DNA of 64,000 nt from Dyella sedimenti (lineage in GTDB: Bacteria; Pseudomonadota; Gammaproteobacteria; Xanthomonadales; Rhodanobacteraceae): contig NZ_JAKWJO010000004.1 in the NCBI RefSeq assembly GCF_022760995.1, positions 248,001-312,000 on the forward strand. The letters are read 5' to 3'. The stretch's first letter is position 1. Every line of letters starts with the position of its first letter. The notes below the pieces were generated by a model that saw only the letters and a list, made by a program, of their open reading frames with translations, did no database searches and had not been told where the DNA came from. The translations under genes were made by a program, and so were the position numbers. Shown here piece by piece: positions 28,965 through 38,435 of this stretch.

Positions 28965-29068
28965 GCCTTTCGCCTCATAGCTCATCCCCGGCAAGCGACG
29001 CATCCGGGGGGGACGATTAGCGTCGGCTGGGAGAGGTTAGGAGGCACGCGGAGATCGTGAACAGGCTC

Positions 29069-29763
29069 TTAGGAATGCGCCCGATTGCCGAAGATCGCGG
29101 TGCCGATCCGCACCTCGGTCGCCCCCTCGGCGACGGCTAGCGGAAAATCGCCGCTCATGCCCATGGAAAGCCGCGGCAGCGCGTGGCCCCGTGCCTGGGC
29201 CGCATCGCGCAGTTCGCGCAGCCGGCGGAAGCAGGCCCGCACCGCGCCGACGTCATCCGAATGCACCGCCATCGTCATCAGTCCGCGCACGCGCAGGCTG
29301 TCATACGCGCGCAGCGCATCCAGGAAACCCGGCAGTTGTTCCGGCGGCAAGCCGTGCTTGCTTTCCTCGGGCGAGGTCTTGACCTCGATGAGCACGTCCA
29401 ACTGCCGGCCCTCGTGCCTGAGCCGGCGATCCAGCGCCTCGGCCAGTTCGAGCCGGTCCAGCGACTGCACCTCGCTGGCCAGCCGCGCCACATCCTTGGC
29501 CTTGTTGGTCTGCAGGTGGCCGATCACCACCCACGCGATGCCGCTATCCGCCAGCACGGCAGCCTTATCGCGGATTTCCTGCACCTTGTTCTCGCCGAAG
29601 CGCCTGAGCCCCAGGGCCATGGCCGCGCGCACGACCTCGGGGCCGAAGGTCTTGCTGACCGGCAGGATCACCACCTCGGACGGATCGCGTCCCGCCGCAC
29701 GACAGGCGGCGGCGACGCGTTCGCGCACGTCGGCAAGGTTGGCGGCGAGGTAGGAAAGATCCA

Positions 29764-29764
<1 letters not shown>
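29069..29764 (-). CDS. yggS: Pyridoxal phosphate homeostasis protein (YggS/PLPBP)
   Basis: 231 residues of the single-domain alanine-racemase-like TIM barrel. Lys38 in LPVSKT is the PLP-binding lysine, followed by RFGENKVQE and [10 protein letters not shown], which are signature segments, and SMGMSGDF near the end. The protein has no known catalytic turnover; it buffers PLP and keeps vitamin B6 and amino acid pools balanced. Its ATG overlaps the stop of the upstream M20 gene by one base (TGATG), so the pair is translationally coupled, although yggS is more often linked to pilT or proC. Confidence 0.95.
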
Positions 29765-31188
<1,424 letters not shown>

Positions 31189-31407
31189 GGAGCGGCTCCT
31201 GCGGCTGGGGAAAGGGCGCAATTGTATCAGCGTGGACAAAACGCCCGCCGCAGCCCACAGCGCGTCCGCCGCCCGCGTACATCGCATGAGCCCCGAGGCT
31301 CACGACGCGACCGGCATCCCGCCGACTGCCACGCGCATCGTGCACGGGCAGAGTCGCAGCGCGGCTCACCAAGGACGCCGCATTCCATTCACGGGGAGAA
31401 CCAACGC

Positions 31408-31755
31408 ATGCGCAACACGATCGCCACCCTGCTCGTCGGCCTGGCGCTGGCCTGGCCAGCCTTCGCCGCCACGCCGGTGAACATCAACAAGGCCGACGCG
31501 GCCACCATCGCCAGCTCGCTGGACGGCATCGGCCAATCCAAGGCGGCGGCCATCGTGGCCTGGCGCGAGGAACACGGGCCCTTCAAGAACGTGGCGGAAC
31601 TCGAGCAGGTCAAGGGCATCGGCCCGGCCACGCTGGAACGCAACCGCGACGCGATCCTGCTCCAGGACGCCGCCGGCACCGGCAAGGCCGCCGCTCCGGC
31701 CGCCAGGCCCAAGACCGCCAAACCCGCCAAGACGGCCAAGGCCGCTGGCGAATAA
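31408..31755 (+). CDS. ComEA-like helix-hairpin-helix DNA-binding protein, exported
   Basis: 115 residues: signal peptide (to about AFAA, residue 21), then two tandem helix-hairpin-helix motifs ([24 protein letters not shown] and [21 protein letters not shown]), ending in an Ala/Lys/Pro-rich basic tail (residues 93-115). ComEA binds incoming double-stranded DNA in the periplasm during natural transformation. The basic tail may add DNA affinity. The start has GGGGAG upstream. No other competence gene is adjacent, but the type IV pilus operon earlier in the window is compatible with DNA uptake. Confidence 0.9.
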   Translation: MRNTIATLLVGLALAWPAFAATPVNINKADAATIASSLDGIGQSKAAAIVAWREEHGPFKNVAELEQVKGIGPATLERNRDAILLQDAAGTGKAAAPAARPKTAKPAKTAKAAGE

Positions 31756-31786
31756 TCAAACCCATCAGCCACTTGCGTTCAGAAAA

Positions 31787-31823
31787 CCCATCCGTCAGGC
31801 CCTGGCAAGCCTGGACGGATGGG
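31787..31823. other. Long hairpin between comEA-like and SET genes
   Basis: CCCATCCGTCAGGC (31787-31800) pairs with GCCTGGACGGATGGG (31809-31823) with one bulged G. The A-run lies on the 5' side, so a T-tract exists only for minus-strand transcription, where no gene needs it; as a plus-strand stop it is weak. Confidence 0.5.
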
Positions 31824-31860
31824 CCTACACTCCGCCGCCAGGTTGTAGGTTAGGGGTGAC

Positions 31861-32340
31861 ATGATCGTTCCGCGTTACCGCATTGCCGCGTCCGGGATCC
31901 CCGGCGCGGGACAGGGGCTGTTTCTCGAACAAGATGTCGCCGCCGGGCAGATCGTCACGGCGCCGGACGCCATCGAGCGCACCTACCGCTACGACGAGCT
32001 GACCAGCTCGCCGGCGCTGTACGCGCAGCTCCACGCCAGCGCGCGCTGGTTCGAGGACCGCTACACGCTGTCGCCCGACTGGCCGGACGAGTGCTACATC
32101 AACCACAGCTTCGAACCGACCGGGCTGTGGCACCTGGGTTTCGTGTTCGCCACGCGCGATCTCGCCGCCGGCACCGAGATCACCGTGGATTACCGCCACC
32201 TGCTTCCTCCCGGCGAGGAGGAGGCGTTCGCCGATGCCGCGACGGGCCGCAAGATCGTCGGCCTACCCTGGCTCGAGAGTCTGACCATGAGCACGCGGGC
32301 CCTGGCCGCCCTGCTCGATGGCACCCGGCTTGCTTGTTGA
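31861..32340 (+). CDS. SET domain-containing protein
   Basis: 159 residues, essentially a lone SET domain. Signature pieces: the GIPGAGQGLFLEQDVAAGQ N-terminal strand-turn, YINHSFEPTG (residues 79-88, the NHS block forming the SAM site), and AGTEITVDYR (residues 103-112) with the conserved Tyr. SET proteins methylate lysines; bacterial ones have few known targets and some may be inactive. Start 31861 has AGGGGTGAC upstream. It is followed 5 bp later by a GNAT gene and then a HutD-like gene, suggesting a three-gene unit. Confidence 0.85.
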   Translation: MIVPRYRIAASGIPGAGQGLFLEQDVAAGQIVTAPDAIERTYRYDELTSSPALYAQLHASARWFEDRYTLSPDWPDECYINHSFEPTGLWHLGFVFATRDLAAGTEITVDYRHLLPPGEEEAFADAATGRKIVGLPWLESLTMSTRALAALLDGTRLAC

Positions 32341-32345
32341 AGATC

Positions 32346-32885
32346 ATGAAAGACATACCCGTCATAGAAACGGCGCGCCTGCGCCTGACCGCTCTCACCG
32401 AGCGGCATTTCGAGGACTACGCCGCCATGCTCGCCGATCCGGCCAGCACCCGCTGGGTGGGCGACGGCCAGCCGCTGGACCGCACCAATGCGTGGCGCTC
32501 GCTGGCCATGCTGATCGGCCACTGGCATCTGCGCGGCTACGGCATGTGGGCGCTGGAGCTGAAGGACACCGGCCTGTTCATCGGCCGCGCCGGCCTGATG
32601 CGGCCGGAAGGCTGGCCCGACCTGGAAATGGGCTGGATGCTCAAGCCCGAGTTCCGCCACCACGGCTACGCCACCGAGGCCGGCAGCGCCATCCTCGACT
32701 ACGCCTGGAACGTGCTTAACGTGCCGCGCGTGATCAGCCTGGTGAAGATCGGCAACGAAGCCTCCGACCGCGTGGCCGAGCGCCTGGGCGGCGAGCATAT
32801 CGAGGACATGGATTTCTTCGGCGCGCACAACCACGTGTTCGCCTACTACCCCCCGCTAGCCGAGAAACGCCGGGCCTGGGCATGA
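32346..32885 (+). CDS. GNAT acetyltransferase (RimJ/RimL type)
   Basis: 179 residues with the Acetyltransf_3 layout: ETARLRLTALTERHFEDYAAML at the start, EMGWMLKPEFRHHGYATEA as the acetyl-CoA pyrophosphate loop region (motif A variant), and NEASDRVAERLGG near the C-terminus. Such enzymes acetylate N-termini of proteins or small amines. The substrate is unknown. It overlaps the next gene by 4 bp (ATGA) and lies 5 bp after the SET gene, so all three are probably one transcript. Confidence 0.86.
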   Translation: MKDIPVIETARLRLTALTERHFEDYAAMLADPASTRWVGDGQPLDRTNAWRSLAMLIGHWHLRGYGMWALELKDTGLFIGRAGLMRPEGWPDLEMGWMLKPEFRHHGYATEAGSAILDYAWNVLNVPRVISLVKIGNEASDRVAERLGGEHIEDMDFFGAHNHVFAYYPPLAEKRRAWA

Positions 32886-33454
32886 GCCAGCTGCGTCCGC
32901 TGCCAAGCGACGCCCTGCACGCCAGGCCGTGCCCGGATGGCAGCGTGACGATCACCGACATCGCCTCGGGGCCGGACGGGCAGTCCTGGCGCTGGCAGCT
33001 CGCCCTGATCGGCATCGACGCCAACGACCTGGTGTTTCCGACGCATGATGACGTCAGGCGGCAGTTTGTGCCGCTCGATGCTGCCGTCGACATCCGCTTC
33101 CACGATGGCCGCACGCAACCCATGAACCGGTTCGACGTGGCCCATTTCGACCACGGCAACGCACCCAGGACCTGCCAGCCGGCCTCGCCGACCCGCACCT
33201 TCAACCTGATGCTGCGCGACGACGCGCAGGGCGAGCTGATCGCGCGGCCGCTGAATGGCGCCATGGTGCTGCTGGCCCCGCTCGGCTGGCGCTGGTTCGT
33301 GCTGTTGCTGTCCGGCCAGGCCCAGGTCATCGTGGATCATCTCTCGCACCCGCTCGAGGCAAACGACATGCTGTGGATCGACCCGATCCCGGGGCATCCG
33401 GTGCGCATCGAAGGCGGCGGGGAAATCCTGCTGGCGCGCCTGCCCGCGGACTGA
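32882..33454 (+). CDS. HutD/Ves-family cupin-like protein
   Basis: 190 residues. The family traits are a FP...(R/K)FVPL segment followed by a proline-free beta-rich stretch, RTFNLMLRD near the middle, and paired cupin halves. HutD (histidine utilisation) and Ves (cold-induced in E. coli) are bicupins whose biochemical role is not firmly known. No hut genes lie nearby. Its ATG overlaps the GNAT stop. The call rests on pattern memory rather than a strong motif, so I rate it moderate. Confidence 0.65.
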   Translation: MSQLRPLPSDALHARPCPDGSVTITDIASGPDGQSWRWQLALIGIDANDLVFPTHDDVRRQFVPLDAAVDIRFHDGRTQPMNRFDVAHFDHGNAPRTCQPASPTRTFNLMLRDDAQGELIARPLNGAMVLLAPLGWRWFVLLLSGQAQVIVDHLSHPLEANDMLWIDPIPGHPVRIEGGGEILLARLPAD

Positions 33455-33486
33455 CCGCGCGGCGGCCAAGACCCGGCAAGAACTGC

Positions 33487-35109
33487 TCAATAGACGTCGC
33501 GCCGATAGCGCCCCTGCTCGCGCAGGCTCTCCAGCTCCCCGTCGCCGAGCACCTCGCGCAACACCGCATCGACACCGGGCGCCATGCCCGCCAGGCTGCC
33601 GCACACGTAGATGGCGGCGCCCTCCCCCGTCCATTGCCGCAACTCGTCGGCGGCATCGCGCAAGCGGTCCTGCACGTAGACGCATGGCTCGCCATCACGC
33701 GACCAGGCGAGGTCCAGCCGTGCCAGCAGGCCTTGCCGGCGCCACTGCTCGATGTCGTCGCGGTGGAAAAAGTCGTGCGCCTGCTGGCGCTCGCCGAACA
33801 CCAGCCAGTTGCGCGCATGGCCCCTCGCGATGCGCGCCTTGAGCAAGGCGCGCAGGCCGGCCAACCCGGTACCGTTGCCGACCAGGATCAGGGGACGTCC
33901 GTCCTCCGGCAGGCGGAACCCGGGATTGGGGCGGATGCGCAAGGCAATCTCCCCGCCTACGCCGGCATGCTCGGTCAGCCAGCCCGAGCCGATGCCCATC
34001 GAGCCGTCCTCGCGTTGCATGCGCCGCACCAGCAGGTGGAGCGCACCATCCTCCGGCAGCGAGGCAATGGAATATTCGCGATGCGGCAACGGCTGAAGCC
34101 CGGCAACCATCTGCGCGGGCGAACGGCCGGCCGCTTCCACGGGCGCGGGAAGATGGCTGGCCGCCAGCCAATCGCGCAGGGGAGCCCGGCGTCCCTCATG
34201 CTCGACGACCGCGTCGCCGTCCAGCGACAGCGCCGCCAGCCAGCGCTCGACCTCGGCTGCCGCATGCCGTGGCCCCACTTCCACCAGGTCGCCCGCCTGC
34301 CACTCGGCCTTGTCCTGCAACGGCTGCAAGGCGAGATGGAAACACGGCCCACCCAGGCTGCCCGGATTGAGCAGGCGGCGTTCGGCCAGGCGCCAGCGCC
34401 GATAGTGCGGGCGTTTCCAGTCCGGCATGTCGGGTGCGCCAGCCAGCAGCGAAAGGTGGTGCTGCCAGTGCCGCAGCGCGGCGGCATCGCCGCTGTCCAC
34501 CTCCACCGGGTCGAACAACGGCGTCGCGCCACTGTGTTGCAGCCAGTGCTGCAATTGCCGCCCGAAGCCACAGAAATGCTCGTAGTCGCGACTGCCCAGG
34601 GCCAGCAGTCCGTATCGCAGGCCGCCGAGCGGCGCTGGCTTGCGCATCTGGCGGGCGACGAAGCCTGCCGCACGGTCGGGCGCGTCGCCCTCGCCCGTAG
34701 TGCTCGCCACGAACAGCACGCGCCGTGCCTGCGCCAGCAGGCCGGCGTCGATCTCGCCCAGGTCACGCACGTGGACCGCCAAGCCCGCTTGCCGCAGGCT
34801 CTGCGCCGTGCGCTGCGCCAGCTGTTCCGCCGTGCCGGTCTGGCTGGCGAAGGCGACCAGCCAAGCATCGCCGCCGTCCGTTCCGGCGACGAGCGATGCC
34901 GCCGCGCGGCGCTGCGCGGTGCGGCGCCGCCAGGCCAGCCACGCGCACAGGCCGGCCCAGGCCAGCAGCGCCAGCCACGCCGCCAGCCAGCGGGACGTGC
35001 CGGGAGCGTGCCATTCCCATTCCTTCGCATGCAGCGCGAGCAGGCCCGCCATCCCCACGGCGAGCAGCGCGACCAGTACCACGTTGCCCCACAACACGCG
35101 TCCTGCCAT
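33487..35109 (-). CDS. Membrane-anchored CysJ-like diflavin reductase (flavodoxin + FAD/NADPH domains)
   Basis: 540 residues. Two N-terminal membrane helices (about 5-27 and 41-60) precede a flavodoxin domain (FASQTGTAEQLA, residues 87-98; STTGEGDAPD), an FAD domain with the REYSIAS arginine-tyrosine-serine motif, and a nucleotide-binding domain (LVGNGTGLAGL, YVCGSLAGM), ending RYRRDVY. It moves electrons from NADPH through FAD and FMN, here at the inner face of the membrane. Start 35109 has AGGGAAGGCGG upstream; ATG 35130, overlapping the apbE stop, is an alternative. It is the last gene of the PepSY/DUF2271/DUF4198/ApbE operon and resembles the soluble half of PiuB-like PepSY-reductase fusions. 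Confidence 0.88.
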   Translation of the reverse strand: MAGRVLWGNVVLVALLAVGMAGLLALHAKEWEWHAPGTSRWLAAWLALLAWAGLCAWLAWRRRTAQRRAAASLVAGTDGGDAWLVAFASQTGTAEQLAQRTAQSLRQAGLAVHVRDLGEIDAGLLAQARRVLFVASTTGEGDAPDRAAGFVARQMRKPAPLGGLRYGLLALGSRDYEHFCGFGRQLQHWLQHSGATPLFDPVEVDSGDAAALRHWQHHLSLLAGAPDMPDWKRPHYRRWRLAERRLLNPGSLGGPCFHLALQPLQDKAEWQAGDLVEVGPRHAAAEVERWLAALSLDGDAVVEHEGRRAPLRDWLAASHLPAPVEAAGRSPAQMVAGLQPLPHREYSIASLPEDGALHLLVRRMQREDGSMGIGSGWLTEHAGVGGEIALRIRPNPGFRLPEDGRPLILVGNGTGLAGLRALLKARIARGHARNWLVFGERQQAHDFFHRDDIEQWRRQGLLARLDLAWSRDGEPCVYVQDRLRDAADELRQWTGEGAAIYVCGSLAGMAPGVDAVLREVLGDGELESLREQGRYRRDVY

Positions 35110-35126
35110 CGACGTACCGCCTTCCC

Positions 35127-36119
35127 TCATGAAGCGAGCGCCGCGGCGAAGGCGGGCGAAAGGCGCTCCTCCAGCCCGTTCGCGCCATGCAGGATGAACA
35201 TCACCGCCTGCCCGCGCTCGCGCGCCAGCGCCATGCCCCGCTCGGGCCCGAGCACGGTCATCAGCGTGCCCATGGGATCGGCGTCCACCGCCTCGTCGGC
35301 CAGCACGCTGACCGAGGCCACCCGGTGCGGCACCGGCCGCCCGGTGCGGGGATCGATGTGATGCGAGTAGGCGTCGCCATCGGATTCGAAGCGGCGCCGG
35401 TAATCGCCCGAGGTGGCGATGGCCCGGCCACCGAGGACCAGGATGCGGCTGAGCTGGTCCACATGCCCGACCGCGCCGCTCGCCGCGCCGGGACGCTCGA
35501 TGCCGATGCGCCAGAGCGAGCCATCCGGCTTCGTACCATGCCCTTTCAGTTCGCCGCCCACCTCGACCAGCCACGCGCCGACGCCCAGGCTATCCAGGTG
35601 TTGCCCGACCAGGTCCACGCCATAGCCCTTGGCGATCGACGACAGGTCGAGATAGACGCCGCCGGGCTGGTACAGGCTGCGTGTCGCCTCGTCCAGCTTG
35701 AGCCGCCACCAGCCGATGCGCGCGCGCGCCGCCTCGATGGCGTCGTCGGAGGGCGGCTCGCGTCGCGCGGCATCGGGTCCGAAGCCCCACAGGTTCACCA
35801 ACGGCCCCACCGTCGGGTCGTAGGCGCCGCCGCTGTCGCGCGCCAGCCGCAACGCCCGCCGCACCACCTCGAAGCATTCCGCCGGCAGCGCATGCCAACT
35901 GCCCGCCGGCGCTTGGTTGAAGCGGGAAAGCGGCGACTGCGGGCGATAGGTGCTCATCTGGCCATCCACCAGGTCGAGCACCGACTGGATGCCTTCCTGC
36001 CAGCGTTGCAGCGACAGCCCAGCCGGCAGCACGGCCCGCACCGACCAGGTCGTGCCCATGGTCTGGCCCCCGGTGGATTGCACCACCAGGTCCCTCGATG
36101 CGGGAGCCCTGGTCAGCAT
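35127..36119 (-). CDS. apbE: FAD:protein FMN transferase (ApbE)
   Basis: 330 residues. ApbE signatures: QTMGTTWSV, the DPTVGPLVNLWGFG block, DLSSIAKGYGVD, GGELKGHG, the substrate/metal segment SHHIDPRTGRPV and the late DADPMGTLMTVLG. The enzyme transfers FMN from FAD to a Thr or Ser in a D-x-x-(S/T)-G-A-(T/S) motif of target proteins, usually in the periplasm. A target with this motif is encoded two genes upstream (DUF2271 protein). Oddly, no signal peptide or lipobox is seen from the chosen start 36119 (MLTRAPASRD) nor further upstream in frame. Confidence 0.93.
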   Translation of the reverse strand: MLTRAPASRDLVVQSTGGQTMGTTWSVRAVLPAGLSLQRWQEGIQSVLDLVDGQMSTYRPQSPLSRFNQAPAGSWHALPAECFEVVRRALRLARDSGGAYDPTVGPLVNLWGFGPDAARREPPSDDAIEAARARIGWWRLKLDEATRSLYQPGGVYLDLSSIAKGYGVDLVGQHLDSLGVGAWLVEVGGELKGHGTKPDGSLWRIGIERPGAASGAVGHVDQLSRILVLGGRAIATSGDYRRRFESDGDAYSHHIDPRTGRPVPHRVASVSVLADEAVDADPMGTLMTVLGPERGMALARERGQAVMFILHGANGLEERLSPAFAAALAS

Positions 36120-36129
36120 CGGTCCGGCG

Positions 36130-36942
36130 TCACTGCGGCAGCACTTCCAGCGTGGCCGAATAGGACAGCCGGCGCTGCCGGGCCTGCTTGACGCTGGTCC
36201 TGTCGTCCTGCGCGCTGGCGTTGATCCAGTACATGCCGGCATGCGGCCAGTTGAGGCTGAACTTGCCGTCCTTGTCGGTGGTGGCGTCCATTTCCTCAGG
36301 CGCATTGCGGTAGCGCGTCTCGCCCGCGATGGCAGTGACCTTGAGGCCGGCGGCGGGCTTGCCGTCCAGCAGCAGTTGGAAGGTGGCGGCCTCGCCGGTC
36401 GCCAGGTCGGTGACCTGGGTGACCGGCACCAGCTCCAGCCCTTGGCCCGACGGCTTGAGCGCCACGCCGTTGGGCTTGCCGTTGGTCACGAAGGTTTCCA
36501 CCCGATTGAGCGATTCGGACACGTCGAGGTTCTTCGCCCCGGCGGGAATCTGTCTGGACAGGTCCGCTGCCTCGCCGCGCCAGCGCTTCTTCTGCCCGTC
36601 CAGCTCGTAGCTGGCGAACAGGCCGCCGTTGACCGCGGCGATGCGGTAGGTGCCCTGCTCGGTCAGGTGCACGTCGAACACGGTGCGGTACTGGCCGGTA
36701 AGACCATGCTCGGGCTTGGCCGTCTGGCCGTCCGGCGTGGTGATGACCACGCGGTCCAGCGGCACCGGCATGTGGTCGGGATAGAACAGGTCGTTGGACA
36801 CGGCCGCATCCACCGTCACCCACGGGTCGGCGCCGGAGACGTTGGTGGCCGAGGGCACCAGCCACAGCTTGTGCGCCTGCGCCGCCATCGGCAAGGCAAG
36901 GGCCAGCGCCAGCGCGCTCCATTTCAGCGATTGCTTCATCAT
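36130..36942 (-). CDS. DUF4198 family periplasmic protein with predicted N-terminal His
   Basis: 270 residues; start 36942 follows GGAGAGAAGCC. The signal peptide ends MAAQA, so cleavage leaves His24 as the first mature residue (HKLWLVPS). The rest is beta-rich, with a carboxypeptidase-regulatory-like Ig fold near the C-terminus (TDKDGKFSLNWPHAGMYWI). DUF4198 proteins are exported and often sit in metal-uptake clusters; a free N-terminal His suggests metal binding. It lies between the DUF2271 gene and apbE, with 10-13 bp gaps, in the PepSY operon. Function is inferred from context. Confidence 0.85.
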   Translation of the reverse strand: MMKQSLKWSALALALALPMAAQAHKLWLVPSATNVSGADPWVTVDAAVSNDLFYPDHMPVPLDRVVITTPDGQTAKPEHGLTGQYRTVFDVHLTEQGTYRIAAVNGGLFASYELDGQKKRWRGEAADLSRQIPAGAKNLDVSESLNRVETFVTNGKPNGVALKPSGQGLELVPVTQVTDLATGEAATFQLLLDGKPAAGLKVTAIAGETRYRNAPEEMDATTDKDGKFSLNWPHAGMYWINASAQDDRTSVKQARQRRLSYSATLEVLPQ

Positions 36943-36955
36943 GGCTTCTCTCCAA

Positions 36956-37471
36956 TCAAGGGGTGAGGTCGAGCTTGACGGCGCCCAGCTCGCTGCTGCC
37001 CTGCGCGGCCAACTGCTGCGGCGCGGCGGCCGGCCAGGTGAACGGCACGCGCACCACTTCGCGCCCACCCACTTCGCGCGCGGCCTCCACCACCAGCTCG
37101 TACTTGCCCGCCGGCAGCTCGCCCAGCGGCGCCTTGCCCTCGTGGAAGCTCAGCTTCTGGTCGCCGGCCGGGCGCGTGGCGCCGGACACGCCGTCCACCG
37201 GCATCTGCAGCTCACGGCCGCCGCGGCGCCACCACTGGCGCAACTCGGGCAGCCACTTGGTGCCGGCGCCTTCCTTCGATTCCTTCTGCGCGTACCACAC
37301 GGCCAGTTGCGCGGCGACGCTGTGGTCCTCACGCTCGACCCACACCGCGGTGTAGGGACGGTGGTACTCGGCCACGTCGAGCTGCGGGATCTGCACGGTG
37401 ACGTTGAGGTCCGCGGCGATGGCCGGCGCGGCCAGCAGCATGGCGGGAAGGGTCAGGGAAAGGCGTCGCAT
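36956..37471 (-). CDS. DUF2271 periplasmic protein with flavinylation motif
   Basis: 171 residues: signal peptide (MRRLSLTLPAMLLAAPAIAA), then a DUF2271 domain with YTAVWVE and a C-terminal KYELVVEAAREVGGRE strand region. Residues 93-99 read DGVSGAT, matching the ApbE recognition pattern, with Thr99 as predicted FMN acceptor (codon at 37175-37177). A covalently bound FMN would make this a periplasmic one- or two-electron carrier. The apbE gene is in the same operon. It lies 90 bp downstream of the PepSY gene and 13 bp upstream of the DUF4198 gene. Confidence 0.88.
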   Translation of the reverse strand: MRRLSLTLPAMLLAAPAIAADLNVTVQIPQLDVAEYHRPYTAVWVEREDHSVAAQLAVWYAQKESKEGAGTKWLPELRQWWRRGGRELQMPVDGVSGATRPAGDQKLSFHEGKAPLGELPAGKYELVVEAAREVGGREVVRVPFTWPAAAPQQLAAQGSSELGAVKLDLTP

Positions 37472-37561
37472 GGTTTCCTCGATGTCAGAACGGTAACGCG
37501 TGTAGGAAGGTGGAAGGCGCGGGTGCGCGGGCGGAGGGTTCGACTTTTCTCACTTATGGCG

Positions 37562-38206
37562 TCAATGCACAAAGATCAGGATCAATACCAGCGGCAGCAC
37601 CAGGCCGAAAGCCACCAGCGGCCAGGTCGCGCCGCGCTGGCTGGCGTGCATCTTCAGCAGCAGCAGGCCGGTGACCGAGAAGATCACGCAGGCCAGTGCG
37701 AACACGTCGATGAACCAGGCCCACGCCGCACCGGCGTGACGGCCCTTGTGCAGGTCGTTGAGGTAGGCGATGACGCCGCGCGTGCTGCGCTCGGCCTCCA
37801 CCTTGCCGCTCTCGCGGTCGATGCTCAGCCAGGCGTCGCCGCCCGGGCGGGGCATCGAGACGTAGATCTCGTCGGACGACCAGTCGGCGGCGCGGCCGGC
37901 CACCTCGACGCCCAGCGTGTCGCCGATCCAGTCGGCCACCACGGCGGGCAGCGGCACGCCCTTGCGCTCATCCTCGCCGCCGACCGCCTTCAGCAGCGGC
38001 GCCGGCAGCTGCGTCTGGCGGTGCACGGTCCGCGCCTTCGCCTCGATCTGCCCGGCGTGGTTGAGGGTGAAGCCGGTGACGGCGAACAGCAACATGCCCA
38101 CCAGGCACAGCGCGGAGCTGATCCAGTGCCACTGGTGCAGTTGCTTGAGCCAGAATGCCCGGCCCGCTCCCGCCTTGTTCTCGTACGACCGTACCGCTGG
38201 TTCCAT
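37562..38206 (-). CDS. PepSY-associated transmembrane protein (predicted electron conduit)
   Basis: 214 residues. About three or four membrane helices: one at 28-48, one at 163-186 and one at 193-213, with a periplasmic PepSY region between (residues 55-150). Histidines sit at helix ends (His24, His27, His50, His153, His157, His187), positions suitable for heme or metal ligation. PepSY-TM proteins are linked to iron reduction and siderophore release. Start 38206 has AAGGCGGGC upstream; ATG 38242 is an alternative. It is the first gene of the five-gene redox operon, and a Fur-like box lies about 150 bp upstream. Confidence 0.85.
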   Translation of the reverse strand: MEPAVRSYENKAGAGRAFWLKQLHQWHWISSALCLVGMLLFAVTGFTLNHAGQIEAKARTVHRQTQLPAPLLKAVGGEDERKGVPLPAVVADWIGDTLGVEVAGRAADWSSDEIYVSMPRPGGDAWLSIDRESGKVEAERSTRGVIAYLNDLHKGRHAGAAWAWFIDVFALACVIFSVTGLLLLKMHASQRGATWPLVAFGLVLPLVLILIFVH

Positions 38207-38354
38207 GCCCGCCTTGTGCCTGTCGGATCCGCTCTGCTTCATTCTGCATGGCGGCCATGCAACATCGTGGCGCGCAAGCTGTCCCAAGTACCGCGCCGGC
38301 GCTAAGCTGCCCGCTTGGGCGGCCCTTAACCCGACGACGCCGGGATCTTGCCAC

Positions 38355-38373
38355 AAATGAGAATCACTCGCAA
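38355..38373. promoter_or_regulatory. Predicted Fur box in the divergent PepSY / two-component promoter region
   Basis: AAATGAGAATCACTCGCAA shares AATGAGAAT with the box at 2761 (read on its minus strand) plus a downstream TNGCA. It lies between the minus-strand redox operon (first ATG 38206) and the plus-strand response regulator (ATG 38436), so it could control either or both. Confidence 0.65.
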
Positions 38374-38435
38374 TTCAGCGGATGGGACGCGAATACCCGC
38401 GCGCCCGGCCTCCGCCCGCCCCTCCGGAAACCGAC

